This document shows, piece after piece, positions 42,991-57,900 of a stretch of DNA of 64,000 nt. The DNA comes from Site-B1 sp963827785 (lineage in GTDB: Bacteria; Bacteroidota; Bacteroidia; Flavobacteriales; Flavobacteriaceae). The stretch spans positions 124,001 through 188,000 of the forward strand of contig CAWHCT010000011.1 of the NCBI GenBank assembly GCA_963827785.1, in the 5' to 3' direction. The notes below the pieces were generated by a model. That model did no database searches. It was not told where the DNA came from and saw nothing but the letters and a program-made list of their open reading frames with translations. How positions within the stretch are numbered: the stretch's first letter is position 1; each line of letters begins with the position of its first letter. A program made the translations under genes and the position numbers.

Positions 42991-45900
42991 ATGAAGATGT
43001 CTACTCGATTCTCTAAGTTAATTATAACTTTAGTTTTCAACTTATTTTTTATCCTAGGTGTTGTTTTTTCTGCATTGGCAGACGGAACTAAACAGGCTAT
43101 GCCAGATCCTAATAATGGAGTGGCTATGTATATTACAGATGATGGTTCATATGGGCCTTACTTAAATTCTCCTGCGTCTCAAAGATTACATTTTAGGATT
43201 GCTGATTATACAACTGAGAATTTATATTTTGGTGTAAACCCAAGAGAAAGAACAGGAAGCCCATTACCCGTGCTTAATAATTTATATTATCAAGTAAAAG
43301 ATCCGTCAGGGAATGTTGTATTTGGCCCTACTTTATTTACTACTACAATCGGTGATGCTGGTTATATCGATACCTATGACAAAGCTATTGATGGGCCTAA
43401 TATTGGAGGCGCAACTCCAACCGGATATAATCCAATAGTCTTTAGCCCGAACGCCAATAGTTCTTTTGTAAATGGTGATTATTACCTAGAAATATATAAG
43501 AGTAATGACGGAGGAGCCACTAGAACCACTGCAGGCGGAGAGGTACTTTTAACTTATTTCGATTTCACGGTGTCAGATGCTTCCAATAATCAGGTAGAAG
43601 GTCGAGTTTGGTCTAGAAAATGGGGTTTTATAACTTATAATCCCTCAAATTTTGTAGCATCTATTGATTATGATTTCAAAGGAACGTTTTACGCGTTTAC
43701 AGATGATAGTATCATAGTGAAAGTGGAGTTTCAAGATGGGTTTAGACCGTATGGTTATTTATTATCAATGAATAAATTTGGTGTTGTAGATGATGATAAT
43801 GATGCTGCTAATGTTTGGACAAATACGAGGTCCTCATTATCATATGGAGGGGCAACAGGAAATACACGATCGGCACTTGAAAATGGTTATCCGGTTTTTA
43901 TATCATCACCAGATCAATCTAATTTTATACCGGAAAGCACATCAACACCAATAATCATTGGTAATATTTATGGGTGTCCTGGGTCTTATTATTTTCCAAT
44001 TCAAATTCAGGAATCTGCTGATATCATCCTTACATTAGATCTTAATGGAGTTTCGGGATATCAATCAGGTACGGAAGACGTTGTAATAGAAAGATTCGAT
44101 GAACCTGCCGGAAACTTTGTAATAGTGTGGGATGGTCTCGATGGATTAGGAAATCCAACTTCAGGCGGCATATTAACAACTGTAACTGTAACAAGTTTAA
44201 GAGGGCGTACTAGCGTACCTATGGATGATGCAGAATTAAATCCCAATGGACTTTCCGTTTCGTCTGTTGCCCCGGAGCTCGAGAATAAATTAATGAGATG
44301 GGATGACTCAAACATTGTTTCTACACCAAATAACAGTACAACAGGTGGGTTTGTTCGGTCTGGATATTATGACGGTATAGTAGGTCCAACTCATAAATGG
44401 AACGGTTCTAATCCTCCAGGTGATAATACCATAGGCATTCCTGCGCCAGCTGGTGGGCAAGGAAACTCAACAACCACAACTACGGATGATTATGGGAATG
44501 AACGGATGCTTAACACATGGTTTTATGGAGATGAAGTAAGTTCGCCTCCAACACCATATACACTTCCAAATTGTGATTTTGATAATGATGGATATGCCGA
44601 TAGTGTTGATTTAGATGATGATAATGATGGTATATTGGATACTGATGAATTACCGTCAGATCCAGACGGAGATGCAGATAGTGATGGGATTCCGGATTAT
44701 ATAGATCCGGATTTTGCAGGTTTTATTGACGCGAATGGAGATGGTGTTGATGATAGATTTGATACTGATGGAGATTCAATTATTGATAGTTTTGATATAG
44801 ATAGTGATAATGATGGATGTTTTGATGCACTTGAAGGTGGTGGTACATTTGTTGCTGCCGATTTAACTAGTAGCAATAATTTAGCTGATGCAGATGAAGG
44901 TTCTGTTGACGCAAATGGAATACCAACAAATACGGGTAGTCCTCAAAGTACAACAGCTGCCGTAACGGATAATTTAGATAATTCAGCTTGTTGTAATAGT
45001 GGTTCAATAGGTTCAGACCAAAATTTGTGTTGGGGCTCTTTCGATGTTGCACCCTTTACGAGTAGTGCTCCCGGAATAGTATCTTCAGGTACTTTGTCTT
45101 ACCAATGGCAGATAAGTACAACAGATTGTACAACCGGATTTACAGATATAGCGGGTGCAACAGGAGAAACTTACGACCATGGTGATATATACACAACTTC
45201 ATATTTCAGAAGAGTAACCACAAACGGAACTGATTGTACAGAAATTAGTAATTGTATAACCGTGGTTATGAATCGTATTTCAATTTATAGTACTGTAAAC
45301 AATTTAAGCTGTGCAGATGGTCCAAACGATGGATCTATAGATGTAACCATTGATGGAACAGTTGGAGCATACTCAGTATCTTGGAGTAATGGTGCAACCA
45401 CTGAGGATATTTCTGGTTTAGCCGCTGGAGATTACACAATTACGGTCACGGATGCTTCGGGATGTCCTGCAACTCAGTCTACTGTTACAGTTGCAACTAT
45501 TGAAAATCCATATGCAGCCTTGTTACTTACTGGAACAACTGGTGCATCTCTTTTTCCTACAACAGATTATCCCTCAGGAACTTTCCCTCCGGATGCAGTC
45601 GTTAATGGAGAGCCAGGAGGTTATAACCAAACCTTCCCAACAGGAACAGAAACGTTCAATATTACATTTGATAATTATTATATTCCGGAAGATTATATAA
45701 TCGATCCGGATTGGGCTGGTAATGCAACTCTAACATATACTCAGGATCATGCAGGCACAGAATCAAATGCTTTCTTTGCAGCAGGATCTAGAATAACGGA
45801 ATTTAGCGATTTCGGTCCTGGAGCTATTGCCAATAACTCAGGTAATACATATTATGTTTATGGAAGAGGATTAAATGCATTTTCTTCAACAGGTTTTTCA

Positions 45901-48900
45901 GATGGATGGACACTTAATTATGATTTTACTGGTCTAGCTAATGGATATCTACCGGCAGGAACACTCATAACATTTACAGATATAGATGGGTTGGCATCAG
46001 GCGGGGAAAATGCAATTTTGAATGCAACCTTGGCATCAGGTGCAACTACAGCTTGGTTAAATTACTTCGATAATTCATTAACAACACCGCCTCACAGTGC
46101 TCCAGCTTATGATTCCGGTACAAATTCATACAATTTCGGAAGTGTCACAGGAACTGCCAATGGCAATTGGGCACTCATAACAACAGAAGATCTATTTAAT
46201 GTTTCTATAAATGTGACAAATAATGGAGGAGGCTCTATAGGATTAAAATGGGCAGCACCAATCGTACCTTTAGATGTTACTCTAACCGGTACAGATAATA
46301 CTGTATGTTTTGGTCCTGGGGTTGATGGACAAATTCAGGTAGATGTTTTAGGTAATATTGGCCCTTATGATATAGCCTGGGATAACGGTAATGGCACAAG
46401 TGGGAGTGTTTCTTCTCAACCATCGCCATATACAATTTCTAATTTACCAATTGGTACTTACACAGTGACTGTTTCGGCAGGAGCTTGTTCTGCTTTTTCA
46501 ACAGTGATACTCAGTTGTTTAGACTCTGATAATGATGGTGTTTCAAATATTGCAGACATTGATGATGACAACGATGGAATATTAGATACTATTGAATCAG
46601 GTGGACTTGATCCTTCTGGTGATTCAGACGGTGACGGACTTGTTAATTTTCAAGATGCCGATTTTTGTGCACTTAATGGTTTTGGTGTTTGTGCCAGTCT
46701 GGATCCAGACAACGATGGCATACCAAATCATTTAGATCTGGATTCAGACGGTGATGGTATTCCTGACAATAATGAAGCACAAACCACTTTAGGTTATATC
46801 GCTCCTCAGGATACAAATGGAGATGGAATTCCTGATGTCACTGCCAATGGATTGCCGGTATCATATAATTTTAATGGTGAAGAACTGGGCTTACTTCCTG
46901 TTAATACTGATACAGTCGATCAACCGGATTATTTGGACTTAGACTCAGATAATCAAGGAGCAAATGACACCATAGAGGCAGGATTAACACTATCAGGAAC
47001 GGATTCAGATGGTGATGGTTTAGATAATAATATAGATACAACTTCTGATTATGGTGATCCAAACGGAACAATAAATAATACTTCAGCATTACCGGATTCA
47101 GATGGTGATTTAAATTCTGGTGGGAATGTTGATTTTAGAGATAAATCAACTCCAACAGATGTTGATGGAGACTCTGTGCTTAACCCGGAAGACCAGGATG
47201 ATGATAATGATGGTCTTACAGATGTTACTGAAGGCTATGGCTTCTTTACCAATGGTGCTGGAGTATGTACAGGATTAAACTATAATTTTACAGGTGGAAC
47301 TTACGTCGCAGCCACTGGATCTGGACCAGGTACACTAAACGCACAATATCGCTTTTCTAATGTAGCAACAGGATTGGATGCACTTGTTAGAATAGCTCAA
47401 AAAAGTGCATCAGTAACTGTTTTATCTATCGATCAAAACCTTGGTGACAATAACGCACTTCAACCACAATTAAGATATGCCTCAGGTTCAACCGGTAACC
47501 TATCAATTCAACTTGAAGTTCGGTTTGTTCTAACAGGAACTTCAACTAATGCTAATGTTGAGAGAGTTGGTGGATTCATCCAGGATATTGATAGTGGGTC
47601 AGGGCTTAGAGAGTACTATCGCGTACAAAATATAGTGGGTTACAGTATAGGTAATCCAACAAATGTCATTGCCTCAGATTTAGGAGGTGGAGTTATTCAG
47701 TTCATAGCGAATGGATCTGGTAGTGCACCAATTGAACCAATTGATACTGCAAATCCGTACAGGGTATTTTTCCAGAAAAGGGATATTAACTTATTCTATT
47801 TTACAATTGGAGGAGCTAAGTCATTAAATTCCCAAGTCGATAGATATTACTCAATTCGATTTGATGAATGCCGAATAGATCTTTATAATGACCCATCTCA
47901 CGTGTTTTATAATGCACCTGATACTGACGGGGATACAATACCGGACTATCTAGATGCAGATAGTGATGGTGATGGATGTAATGATGCAGATGAAGCTTAT
48001 GCTAATACCAATGCCGATGCTGATAATAATGGAAATTACGGATCTGGAACACCTGTCGTTGACGGAAATGGTTTAGTAACTGCAGCGGGAATTACAGGGA
48101 ATGATTATAATACACAACCGGCAACTATTGCTGCAGGTTATACTTATCTTCAAGGAGTAACAACAACAATAGATGTTATACCAACAAATCAAACAGCATT
48201 AGTAAATGAAACTGCAACTTTTAATGCCACAGCTTCAACTGCAGTGATAGTTACAGATCCTGTAACAACAGCAAGTACTAATGTGACCTATCAATGGCAA
48301 ATAAGTACCGATGGTGGAACCATATTTACGAATATTTCCGGAGCCACAGGAACCGTAGCAAGTGGTACAGATGCGAGTTATACAACTCCAAACCTGGTTT
48401 CTTCCGATGATGGAAACATATATAAAGTCATATTTTTAAATGAAGCTAATATTTGTTCTGAGGAAGTTACTGCTAATTTAACAGTAAACGGAGTAACAGG
48501 TACAGTAGATATTACAGACACGAGCATACCAGGCGACACTTTAACAGTTACGGTAACAGACAACGATCTGAACACGAATTCAGGCGTAGCTGAGACCATA
48601 GTAGTGACAGTAGTCAGTGATAATGGCGAGAGTGAAGATGTGACCTTAACAGAGACAGGTCCTGATACAGGAGTATTTGAAGGGACAGTAGATACGACAT
48701 ATGGCAATGCGGCCGGCACAGATGATGACGGTACGTTCAATACAGAAGCAGGTGATATTTTAACAGTGACCTATGATGATGCCTTTGATGCGTTGGGTAA
48801 CGATCCGGTGGCAGTAACCGATACGGACACAGTAACCGGTGGAGACACGGGTACAGTAGATATTACAGACACGAGCATACCAGGCGACACTTTAACAGTT

Positions 48901-51900
48901 ACGGTAACAGACAACGATCTGAACACGAATTCAGGCGTAGCTGAGACCATAGTAGTGACAGTAGTCAGTGATAATGGCGAGAGCGAAAATGTGACCTTAA
49001 CAGAGACAGGTCCTGATACAGGAGTATTTGAAGGGACAGTAGATACGACATATGGCAATGCGGCCGGCACAGATGATGACGGTACGTTCAATACAGAAGC
49101 AGGTGATATTTTAACAGTGACCTATGATGATGCCTTTGATGCGTTGGGTAACGATCCGGTGGCAGTAACCGATACGGACACAGTAACCGGTGGAGACACG
49201 GGTACAGTAGATATTACAGACACGAGCATACCAGGCGACACTTTAACAGTTACGGTAACAGACAACGATCTGAACACGAATTCAGGCGTAGCTGAGACCA
49301 TAGTAGTGACAGTAGTCAGTGATAATGGCGAGAGTGAAGATGTGACCTTAACAGAGACAGGTCCTGATACAGGAGTATTTGAAGGGACAGTAGATACGAC
49401 ATATGGCAATGCGGCCGGCACAGATGATGACGGTACGTTCAATACAGAAGCAGGTGATATTTTAACAGTGACCTATGATGATGCCTTTGATGCGTTGGGT
49501 AACGATCCGGTGGCAGTAACCGATACGGACACAGTAACCGGTGGAGACACGGGTACAGTAGATATTACAGACACGAGCATACCAGGCGACACTTTAACAG
49601 TTACGGTAACAGACAACGATCTGAACACGAATTCAGGCGTAGCTGAGACCATAGTAGTGACAGTAGTCAGTGATAATGGCGAGAGCGAAGATGTGACCTT
49701 AACAGAAACAGGTCCTGATACAGGAGTATTTGAAGGGACAGTAGATACGACATATGGCAATGCGGCCGGCACAGATGATGACGGTACGTTCAATACAGAA
49801 GCAGGTGATATTTTAACAGTGACCTATGATGATGCCTTTGATGCGTTGGGTAACGATCCTGCAGCGGTAACCGATACGGACACAGTAACCGGTGGAGACA
49901 CGGGTACAGTAGATATTACAGACACGAGCATACCAGGCGACACTTTAACAGTTACGGTAACAGACAACGATCTGAACACGAATTCAGGCGTAGCTGAGAC
50001 CATAGTAGTGACAGTAGTCAGTGATAATGGCGAGAGCGAAGATGTGACCTTAACAGAGACAGGTCCTGATACAGGAGTATTTGAAGGGACAGTAGATACG
50101 ACATATGGCAATGCGGCCGGCACAGATGATGACGGTACGTTCAATACAGAAGCAGGTGATATTTTAACAGTGACCTATGATGATGCCTTTGATGCGTTGG
50201 GTAACGATCCGGTGGCAGTAACCGATACGGACACAGTAACCGGTGGAGACACGGGTACAGTAGATATTACAGACACGTCCATACCAGGCGACACTTTAAC
50301 AGTTACGGTAACAGACAACGATCTGAACACGAATTCAGGCGTAGCTGAGACCATAGTAGTGACAGTAGTCAGTGATAATGGCGAGAGTGAAGATGTGACC
50401 TTAACAGAGACAGGTCCTGATACAGGAGTATTTGAAGGGACAGTAGATACGACATATGGCAATGCGGCCGGCACAGATGATGACGGTACGTTCAATACAG
50501 AAGCAGGTGATATTTTAACAGTGACCTATGATGATGCCTTTGATGCGTTGGGTAACGATCCGGTGGCAGTAACCGATACGGACACAGTAACCGGTGGAGA
50601 CACGGGTACAGTAGATATTACAGACACGACCATACCAGGCGACACTTTAACAGTTACGGTAACAGACAACGATCTGAACACGAATTCAGGCGTAGCTGAG
50701 ACCATAGTAGTGACAGTAGTCAGTGATAATGGCGAGAGTGAAGATGTGACCTTAACAGAAACAGGTCCTGATACAGGAGTATTTGAAGGGACAGTAGATA
50801 CGACATATGGCAATGCGGCCGGCACAGATGATGACGGTACGTTCAATACAGAAGCAGGTGATATTTTAACAGTGACCTATGATGATGCCTTTGATGCGTT
50901 GGGTAACGATCCGGTGGCAGTAACCGATACGGACACAGTAACCGGTGGAGACACGGGTACAGTAGATATTACAGACACGTCCATACCAGGCGACACTTTA
51001 ACAGTTACGGTAACAGACAACGATCTGAACACGAATTCAGGCGTAGCTGAGACCATAGTAGTGACAGTAGTCAGTGATAATGGCGAGAGTGAAGCTGTGA
51101 CCTTAACAGAGACAGGTCCTGATACAGGAGTATTTGAAGGGACAGTAGATACGACATATGGCAATGCGGCCGGCACAGATGATGACGGTACGTTCAATAC
51201 AGAAGCAGGTGATATTTTAACAGTGACCTATGATGATGCCTTTGATGCGTTGGGTAACGATCCGGCAGCGGTAAGCGATACCGACACAGTAACCGGTGGA
51301 GACACGGGTACAGTAGATATTACAGACACGAGCATACCAGGCGACACTTTAACAGTTACGGTAACAGACAACGATCTGAACACGAATTCAGGCGTAGCTG
51401 AGACCATAGTAGTGACAGTAGTCAGTGATAATGGCGAGAGTGAAGCTGTGACCTTAACAGAAACAGGTCCTGATACAGGAGTATTTGAAGGGACAGTAGA
51501 TACGACATATGGCAATGCGGCCGGCACAGATGATGACGGTACGTTCAATACAGAAGCAGGTGATATTTTAACAGTGACCTATGATGATGCCTTTGATGCG
51601 TTGGGTAACGATCCTGCAGCGGTAAGTGATACCGACACAGTAACCGGTGGAGACACGGGTACAGTAGATATTACAGACACGACCATACCAGGCGACACTT
51701 TAACAGTTACGGTAACAGACAACGATCTGAACACGAATTCAGGCGTAGCTGAGACGGTAGATGTGCAGGTAGTGAATGATGTTACAGGAGAAATAGAGAC
51801 GATCACTTTGACCGAGACAGGACCAGACACAGGAATCTTCATAGGTACTGTAGGAACAACATTTGGAGCCACAGCCGGTACGAACAACGACGGTACGTTG

Positions 51901-54900
51901 AATACTCAGGAAGGAAACACAATTACAGTAACGTATGATGACGTATTAGGAACTTTAGGTAACGACCCAACTGCGATTTCTGATACTGATATAGTGTTAG
52001 GAGATCAGGATAATGATGGAATAGATGACATTACGGATATTGATGATGATAATGACGGTATTCCAGATCTTATAGAAACAGGTGGAAATGAGTTGGATGG
52101 AGACGAAGATGGTGATGGAATTCCTAACTGGAAAGATACAACAGATAACGGTACAGGAGATGGTAGTATAACAGATTACACTGACTCAAACAGCGATGGT
52201 ATACCAGATATATACGATTTTGATGGTGACGGTATTCCAAACCATTTAGATCTTGATGCAGATAACGATGCTATTCCAGATGTTTTAGAAGCTGGTAATA
52301 CAGATGCAAATAACGATGGATTGGTTGACACAGCATCCTATGGAACCAACGGTTTAGCTGATGAAGTTGAAACTTCTGCGGATAGTGGTATTTTAATCAA
52401 CTTACCAATAAATACAGATGCTTTATATGACAATAATCCAAGTTTGACATTATATAATTTCTTGGATGTAGATTCAGATAATGATGGAATTACTGATACA
52501 ACAGAGGCTTTTTCAAATAATCCGTCCTATAATGATTCAGATAATGATGGACAGATAGACGGCTTTGTTGATTTAGATGGAAATGGATGGCATGACCCAA
52601 TTGATGGGGAAGTTAATTTCCCAACTTTATTGAATTCAGATTCAGATTCAATACCTAATTACCTCGATCTAGATTCAGATGGAGATGGTCTTCCAGATAC
52701 CTTTGAAGGTAATTTCCAGGTATCCGATGGAGATAACAACGGTATTGTTGGCACAGGAATTCCAACTGATGCTGATGGCGATGGACTAGCAGATACTAAT
52801 GATCCAGATTTTGCGGGTAACATACTAGGAGGTTTCGGATTTAATCAAGACAGAGATGAAGATGGTGTACCAAATTATTTGGATATAGATATTGATAATG
52901 ACGGTATAATTGATAATATAGAAGGTCAAGGTACATTCAGTTATGTTGGACCAACAGGGTCTGATACAGATGGAGATGGAATAGACGATGCTTACGATGT
53001 TGACAATGGTGGAGTTGGAATTGGATATACAAACACTGATGGTGGTAGTGCACCGGACTATGCGGATACAAATTCGGATGGTTTGGATAATGTAGGTGAT
53101 GCATATGATATATTAGAAAATGCAACAGATAATGCCATTGACGGTCCATTGGATCTTGATAATAATGGAATTGTTGATCCGGGATTATTTGTTGATTTTG
53201 ATGGTGATGGCTTGCATGATGATTTTGAATATTCTGATCCGGCAAGTGATCCGTTAAATAACACTTCAAATCCTTTAAATGGGACTAATAATAATCAGTT
53301 ACCTACCGATCAACCAGATATAGATCCTCCTGGAGGAGACAGAGATTGGAGAGAACTAAGTTCACAGGATAAAGATAATGATGGCATTCCAGACGTTACA
53401 GATCTTGATGATGATAATGATGGTATTCTTGATGTAGATGAAGATGCAAATTTAGATGGTGATAATGATCCAAGAACTAATCCATCAGATTTCGATGGTG
53501 ATGGTGTGCCTGATTATTTTGATCTGGATTCAGATAATGACGGAATTCCGGATTATACTGAGGCAGGTGGAACAAATGATCCTGATGGAAATGGAATGGA
53601 AGGAACAGGAGTCCTGGATAATACAGAAGTGGACGCCAATGGAATACCTTTGGGAGTTTCTCCTACTGGCTTGACACCTATTGATACAGACGGCGATGGA
53701 AACAACGATTATCGTGATCTGGATTCTGATAACGATGGAATTGCAGATGTTATAGAAGCTGGAGGAATTGATGGAGATGGAAACGGACAATATGGATCGG
53801 GTACTACGAATGATTCGGATGCCGATGGTATGATAGATGCCCTGGATCCTTATGATGACCAAGATGGTAACCTGGATACTGATTTAGGAGGAACGCCTCT
53901 TGATATACCAGATACCGATGGTGATGGACAGAATAATTATCTCGATTTAGATTCAGATAACGATACCATTCCGGATAACGTTGAAGGTCAGTCAACAATC
54001 GGTTATGTTGCTCCAAGTGGATCAGACACCGATGGAGATGGCTTAGACGACAGTTATGATATTAATAATGGAGGTACTGCAATTGTAGCAGTAAATACAG
54101 ATGGCACAGATACACCGGATTATTTAGATCTGGATTCAGATAATGATACATTATATGACATAGTTGAAGCAGGAAACGGAGGAGCAGATACCAATTCTGA
54201 TGGTGAGACCAATGGTACTGTAGGTGCTAATGGTCTTGATAATAATTATGATGATACCACGGCTGGTGATACTTTCCTTGACCCTAACGGGACATTGGAT
54301 GATACTCAAACAGACAATTTCCCGGATGCAGATTTAGATGTATTCCTAGAAGGAGATGTGGATTATCGCGATGATACATTCAACGATGTTGATAATGACG
54401 GAATTAATGATATTACAGATCTTGATGATGATAACGATGGAATCCCGGATGTTGTAGAATCAGGAGGCAATAATCCAGATGGCGATGAAGATGGTGATGG
54501 TATACCAAACTGGAATGATACGACCGATGATGGAACAGGAGACGGATCACCAACCGACTATACAGATAGCAATGGTGATGGAGTGCCGGATGTTTATGAC
54601 TTTGATGGAGATGGAATATCAAATCACTTAGATCTGGACTCAGACAATGATGGTTTATACGATGTGGTAGAAACAGGAAATGGTTCTTTAGATACTAACA
54701 ATGATGGACAAGTAGATGGTTCAGTTGGGACTAATGGTATACCAGACAATGCAGAAGACACACCAGATGGAGGCGTAAGTACTGCACCATTGGATACTGA
54801 TGGTAATCCAAACGACAATGCAGATTATTTGGATATCGATGCAGATGACGATGGAATTCAGGACAATATTGAAGGTCAGACAACATCAGGATATATTGCT

Positions 54901-57900
54901 CCTAGTGGAAACGATATAGATAATAATGGTGTAGATGATGCATATGATACAAACGGTACACCTATCGATCCAGCTTTAGCTGATATTGACGGGACTGATG
55001 GTCCGGATTATTTGGATACTGATTCTGATGGAGATGGTAAATCTGATAATTTAGAAGCATATGATACAGATGGAGATAATGTAGTTGATACACCTCCAAG
55101 TGGTTCCGATTCTGACGGAGATGGTTTAGATGACGCATATGATAGTACTGATTTAGCAACAGATTCAGAAAACAATCCAACTGACACTGGAGAGGTGGCA
55201 GGAGATTTCCCTGATGATGATGATCCAGGAAACGAACCGGATTGGAGAGAATTGGGTTCGTCTGAATTAACAGTAACCAAAACGATTACTACGTCAGGTT
55301 CAGTACAGAATGATGTAATAGCTTACGATATTGTGGTTACAAATACAGGCAATGTAACAGTAACAAATATTGAAATTACAGATATAAATGCAGATGGTGG
55401 AGTCGTAACAGGAAGTCCGATAGCAAGCTTAGCTCCTGGAGCGAGCGTTACAGTTACTGCCGAACAAACTATTACTCAAACAGATCTCGATTTAGGGTAT
55501 ATTGAAAATAGTGCAATAGCCACGGGTGACAGTCCGATTGGCACAGACGATGTTAGTGATGTTTCCGATACAGATGTCGATGGTGATGGTAATACTGTAA
55601 CTAATAACGAGACAACAGAGAGTAATAATGGTGATGGAACGAATGACGGTGATGCGACAAATGATCCAACCGTGACATTCTTCCAGCCAACGGTATCTAC
55701 TGTGTCGTCAGATTCTCAATTGGAAGGTACAAACCTTGTTCATACGGTAACAATGACAGGTGGTAGCGTAACAGATGAGACCTATACATTTACCTTAGTA
55801 GATAACACGACAGACAGTGCAACGGATTACAGTGCAGCGATCTTCAGTGATGGCGTGACCTATGATTTAGTATCAGGACTGATCACAGTACCTGCGGGAA
55901 TAACCACCTTTACGGTGACCACAGGAACGACTGATGATCTGTTAGATGAAGATGATGAGTTCTATGATTTAACCATAGGAGGCGTTTCAGCAACCGGAAC
56001 CATTCAGGATAATGATACGGTAACGGTATCTACGGTAACTTCAGATTCTCAATTGGAAGGAACAGACCTTGTTCATACGGTAACGATGAGCGGAGCGAGT
56101 GCAACGGATGAGACCTACACATTTACCTTAGCAGATAATACGACAGACAGTGCAACGGATTACAGTGCAGCGACCTTCAGTGATGGAGTGACCTATGATT
56201 CAGTATCAGGCTTGATCACAGTACCTGCGGGAGTAACCACTTTTACGGTGACCACAGGAACGACTGATGATCTGTTAGATGAAGATGATGAGTTCTATGA
56301 TTTAACCATAGGAGGCGTTTCAGCAACCGGAACCATTCAGGATAATGATACGGTAACGGTATCTACGGTAACTTCAGATTCTCAATTGGAAGGAACAGAC
56401 CTTGTTCATACGGTAACGATGAGCGGCGCGAGTGCAACGGATGAGACCTACACGTTTACCTTAGCAGATAATACGACAGACAGTGCAACGGATTACAGTG
56501 CAGCGATCTTCAGTGATGGCGTGACCTATGATTCAGTATCAGGACTGATCACAGTACCTGCGGGAGTAACCACTTTTACGGTAACTACAGGAACGACTGA
56601 TGATCTGTTAGATGAAGATGATGAGTTCTATGACTTAACTATAGGAGGCGTTTCAGCAACCGGAACCATTCAGGATAATGATACAGTAACGGTATCTACG
56701 GTAACTTCAGATTCTCAATTGGAAGGAACAGACCTTGTTCATACGGTAACGATGAGCGGAGCGAGTGCAACGGATGAGACCTACACATTTACCTTAGCAG
56801 ATAATACGACAGACAGTGCAACGGATTACAGTGCAGCGATCTTCAGTGATGGAGTGACCTATGATTCAGTATCAGGACTGATCACAGTACCTGCGGGAGT
56901 AACCACCTTTACGGTAACTACAGGAACGACTGATGATCTGTTAGATGAAGATGATGAGTTCTATGACTTAACTATAGGAGGCGTTTCAGCAACCGGAACC
57001 ATTCAGGATAATGATACAGTAACGGTATCTACGGTAACTTCAGATTCTCAATTGGAAGGAACAGACCTTGTTCATACGGTAACGATGAGCGGCGCGAGTG
57101 CCACGGATGAGACCTACACGTTTACCTTAGCAGATAACACGACAGACAGTGCAACGGATTACAGCGCAGCGATCTTCAGTGATGGAGTGACCTATGATTC
57201 AGTATCAGGACTTGATCACAGTACCTGCGGGAGTAACCACCTTTACGGTAACTACAGGAACGACTGATGATCTGTTAGATGAAGATGATGAGTTCTATGA
57301 CTTAACTATAGGAGGCGTTTCAGCAACCGGAACCATTCAGGATAATGATACAGTAACGGTATCTACGGTAACTTCAGATTCTCAATTGGAAGGAACAGAC
57401 CTTGTTCATACGGTAACGATGAGCGGCGCGAGTGCAACGGATGAGACCTACACGTTTACCTTAGCAGATAACACGACAGACAGTGCAACGGATTACAGTG
57501 CAGCGACCTTCAGTGATGGAGTGACCTATGATTCAGTATCAGGCTTGATCACAGTACCTGCGGGAGTAACCACCTTTACGGTAACTACAGGAACGACTGA
57601 TGATCTGTTAGATGAAGATGATGAGTTCTATGACTTAACTATAGGAGGCGTTTCAGCAACCGGAACCATTCAGGATAATGATACAGTAACGGTATCTACG
57701 GTAACTTCAGATTCTCAATTGGAAGGAACAGACCTTGTTCATACGGTAACGATGAGCGGAGCGAGTGCAACAGATGAGACCTACACATTTACCTTAGCAG
57801 ATAACACGACAGACAGTGCAACGGATTACAGCGCAGCGACCTTCAGTGATGGAGTGACCTATGATTCAGTATCAGGACTTGATCACAGTACCTGCGGGAG

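Noticed and set aside
48378..51887. A ladder of minus-strand ORFs of about 106 codons, one per 351-bp repeat unit
   Set aside because: They are antisense shadows of a stop-poor repeat, have low-complexity Ser/Val/Pro translations, no promoters, and break where the repeat diverges.
52937..55280. Several minus-strand ORFs rich in His, Tyr and Ser in the TSP3 tract
   Set aside because: They are compositional shadows of Asp-rich GAT/GAC codons on the other strand.
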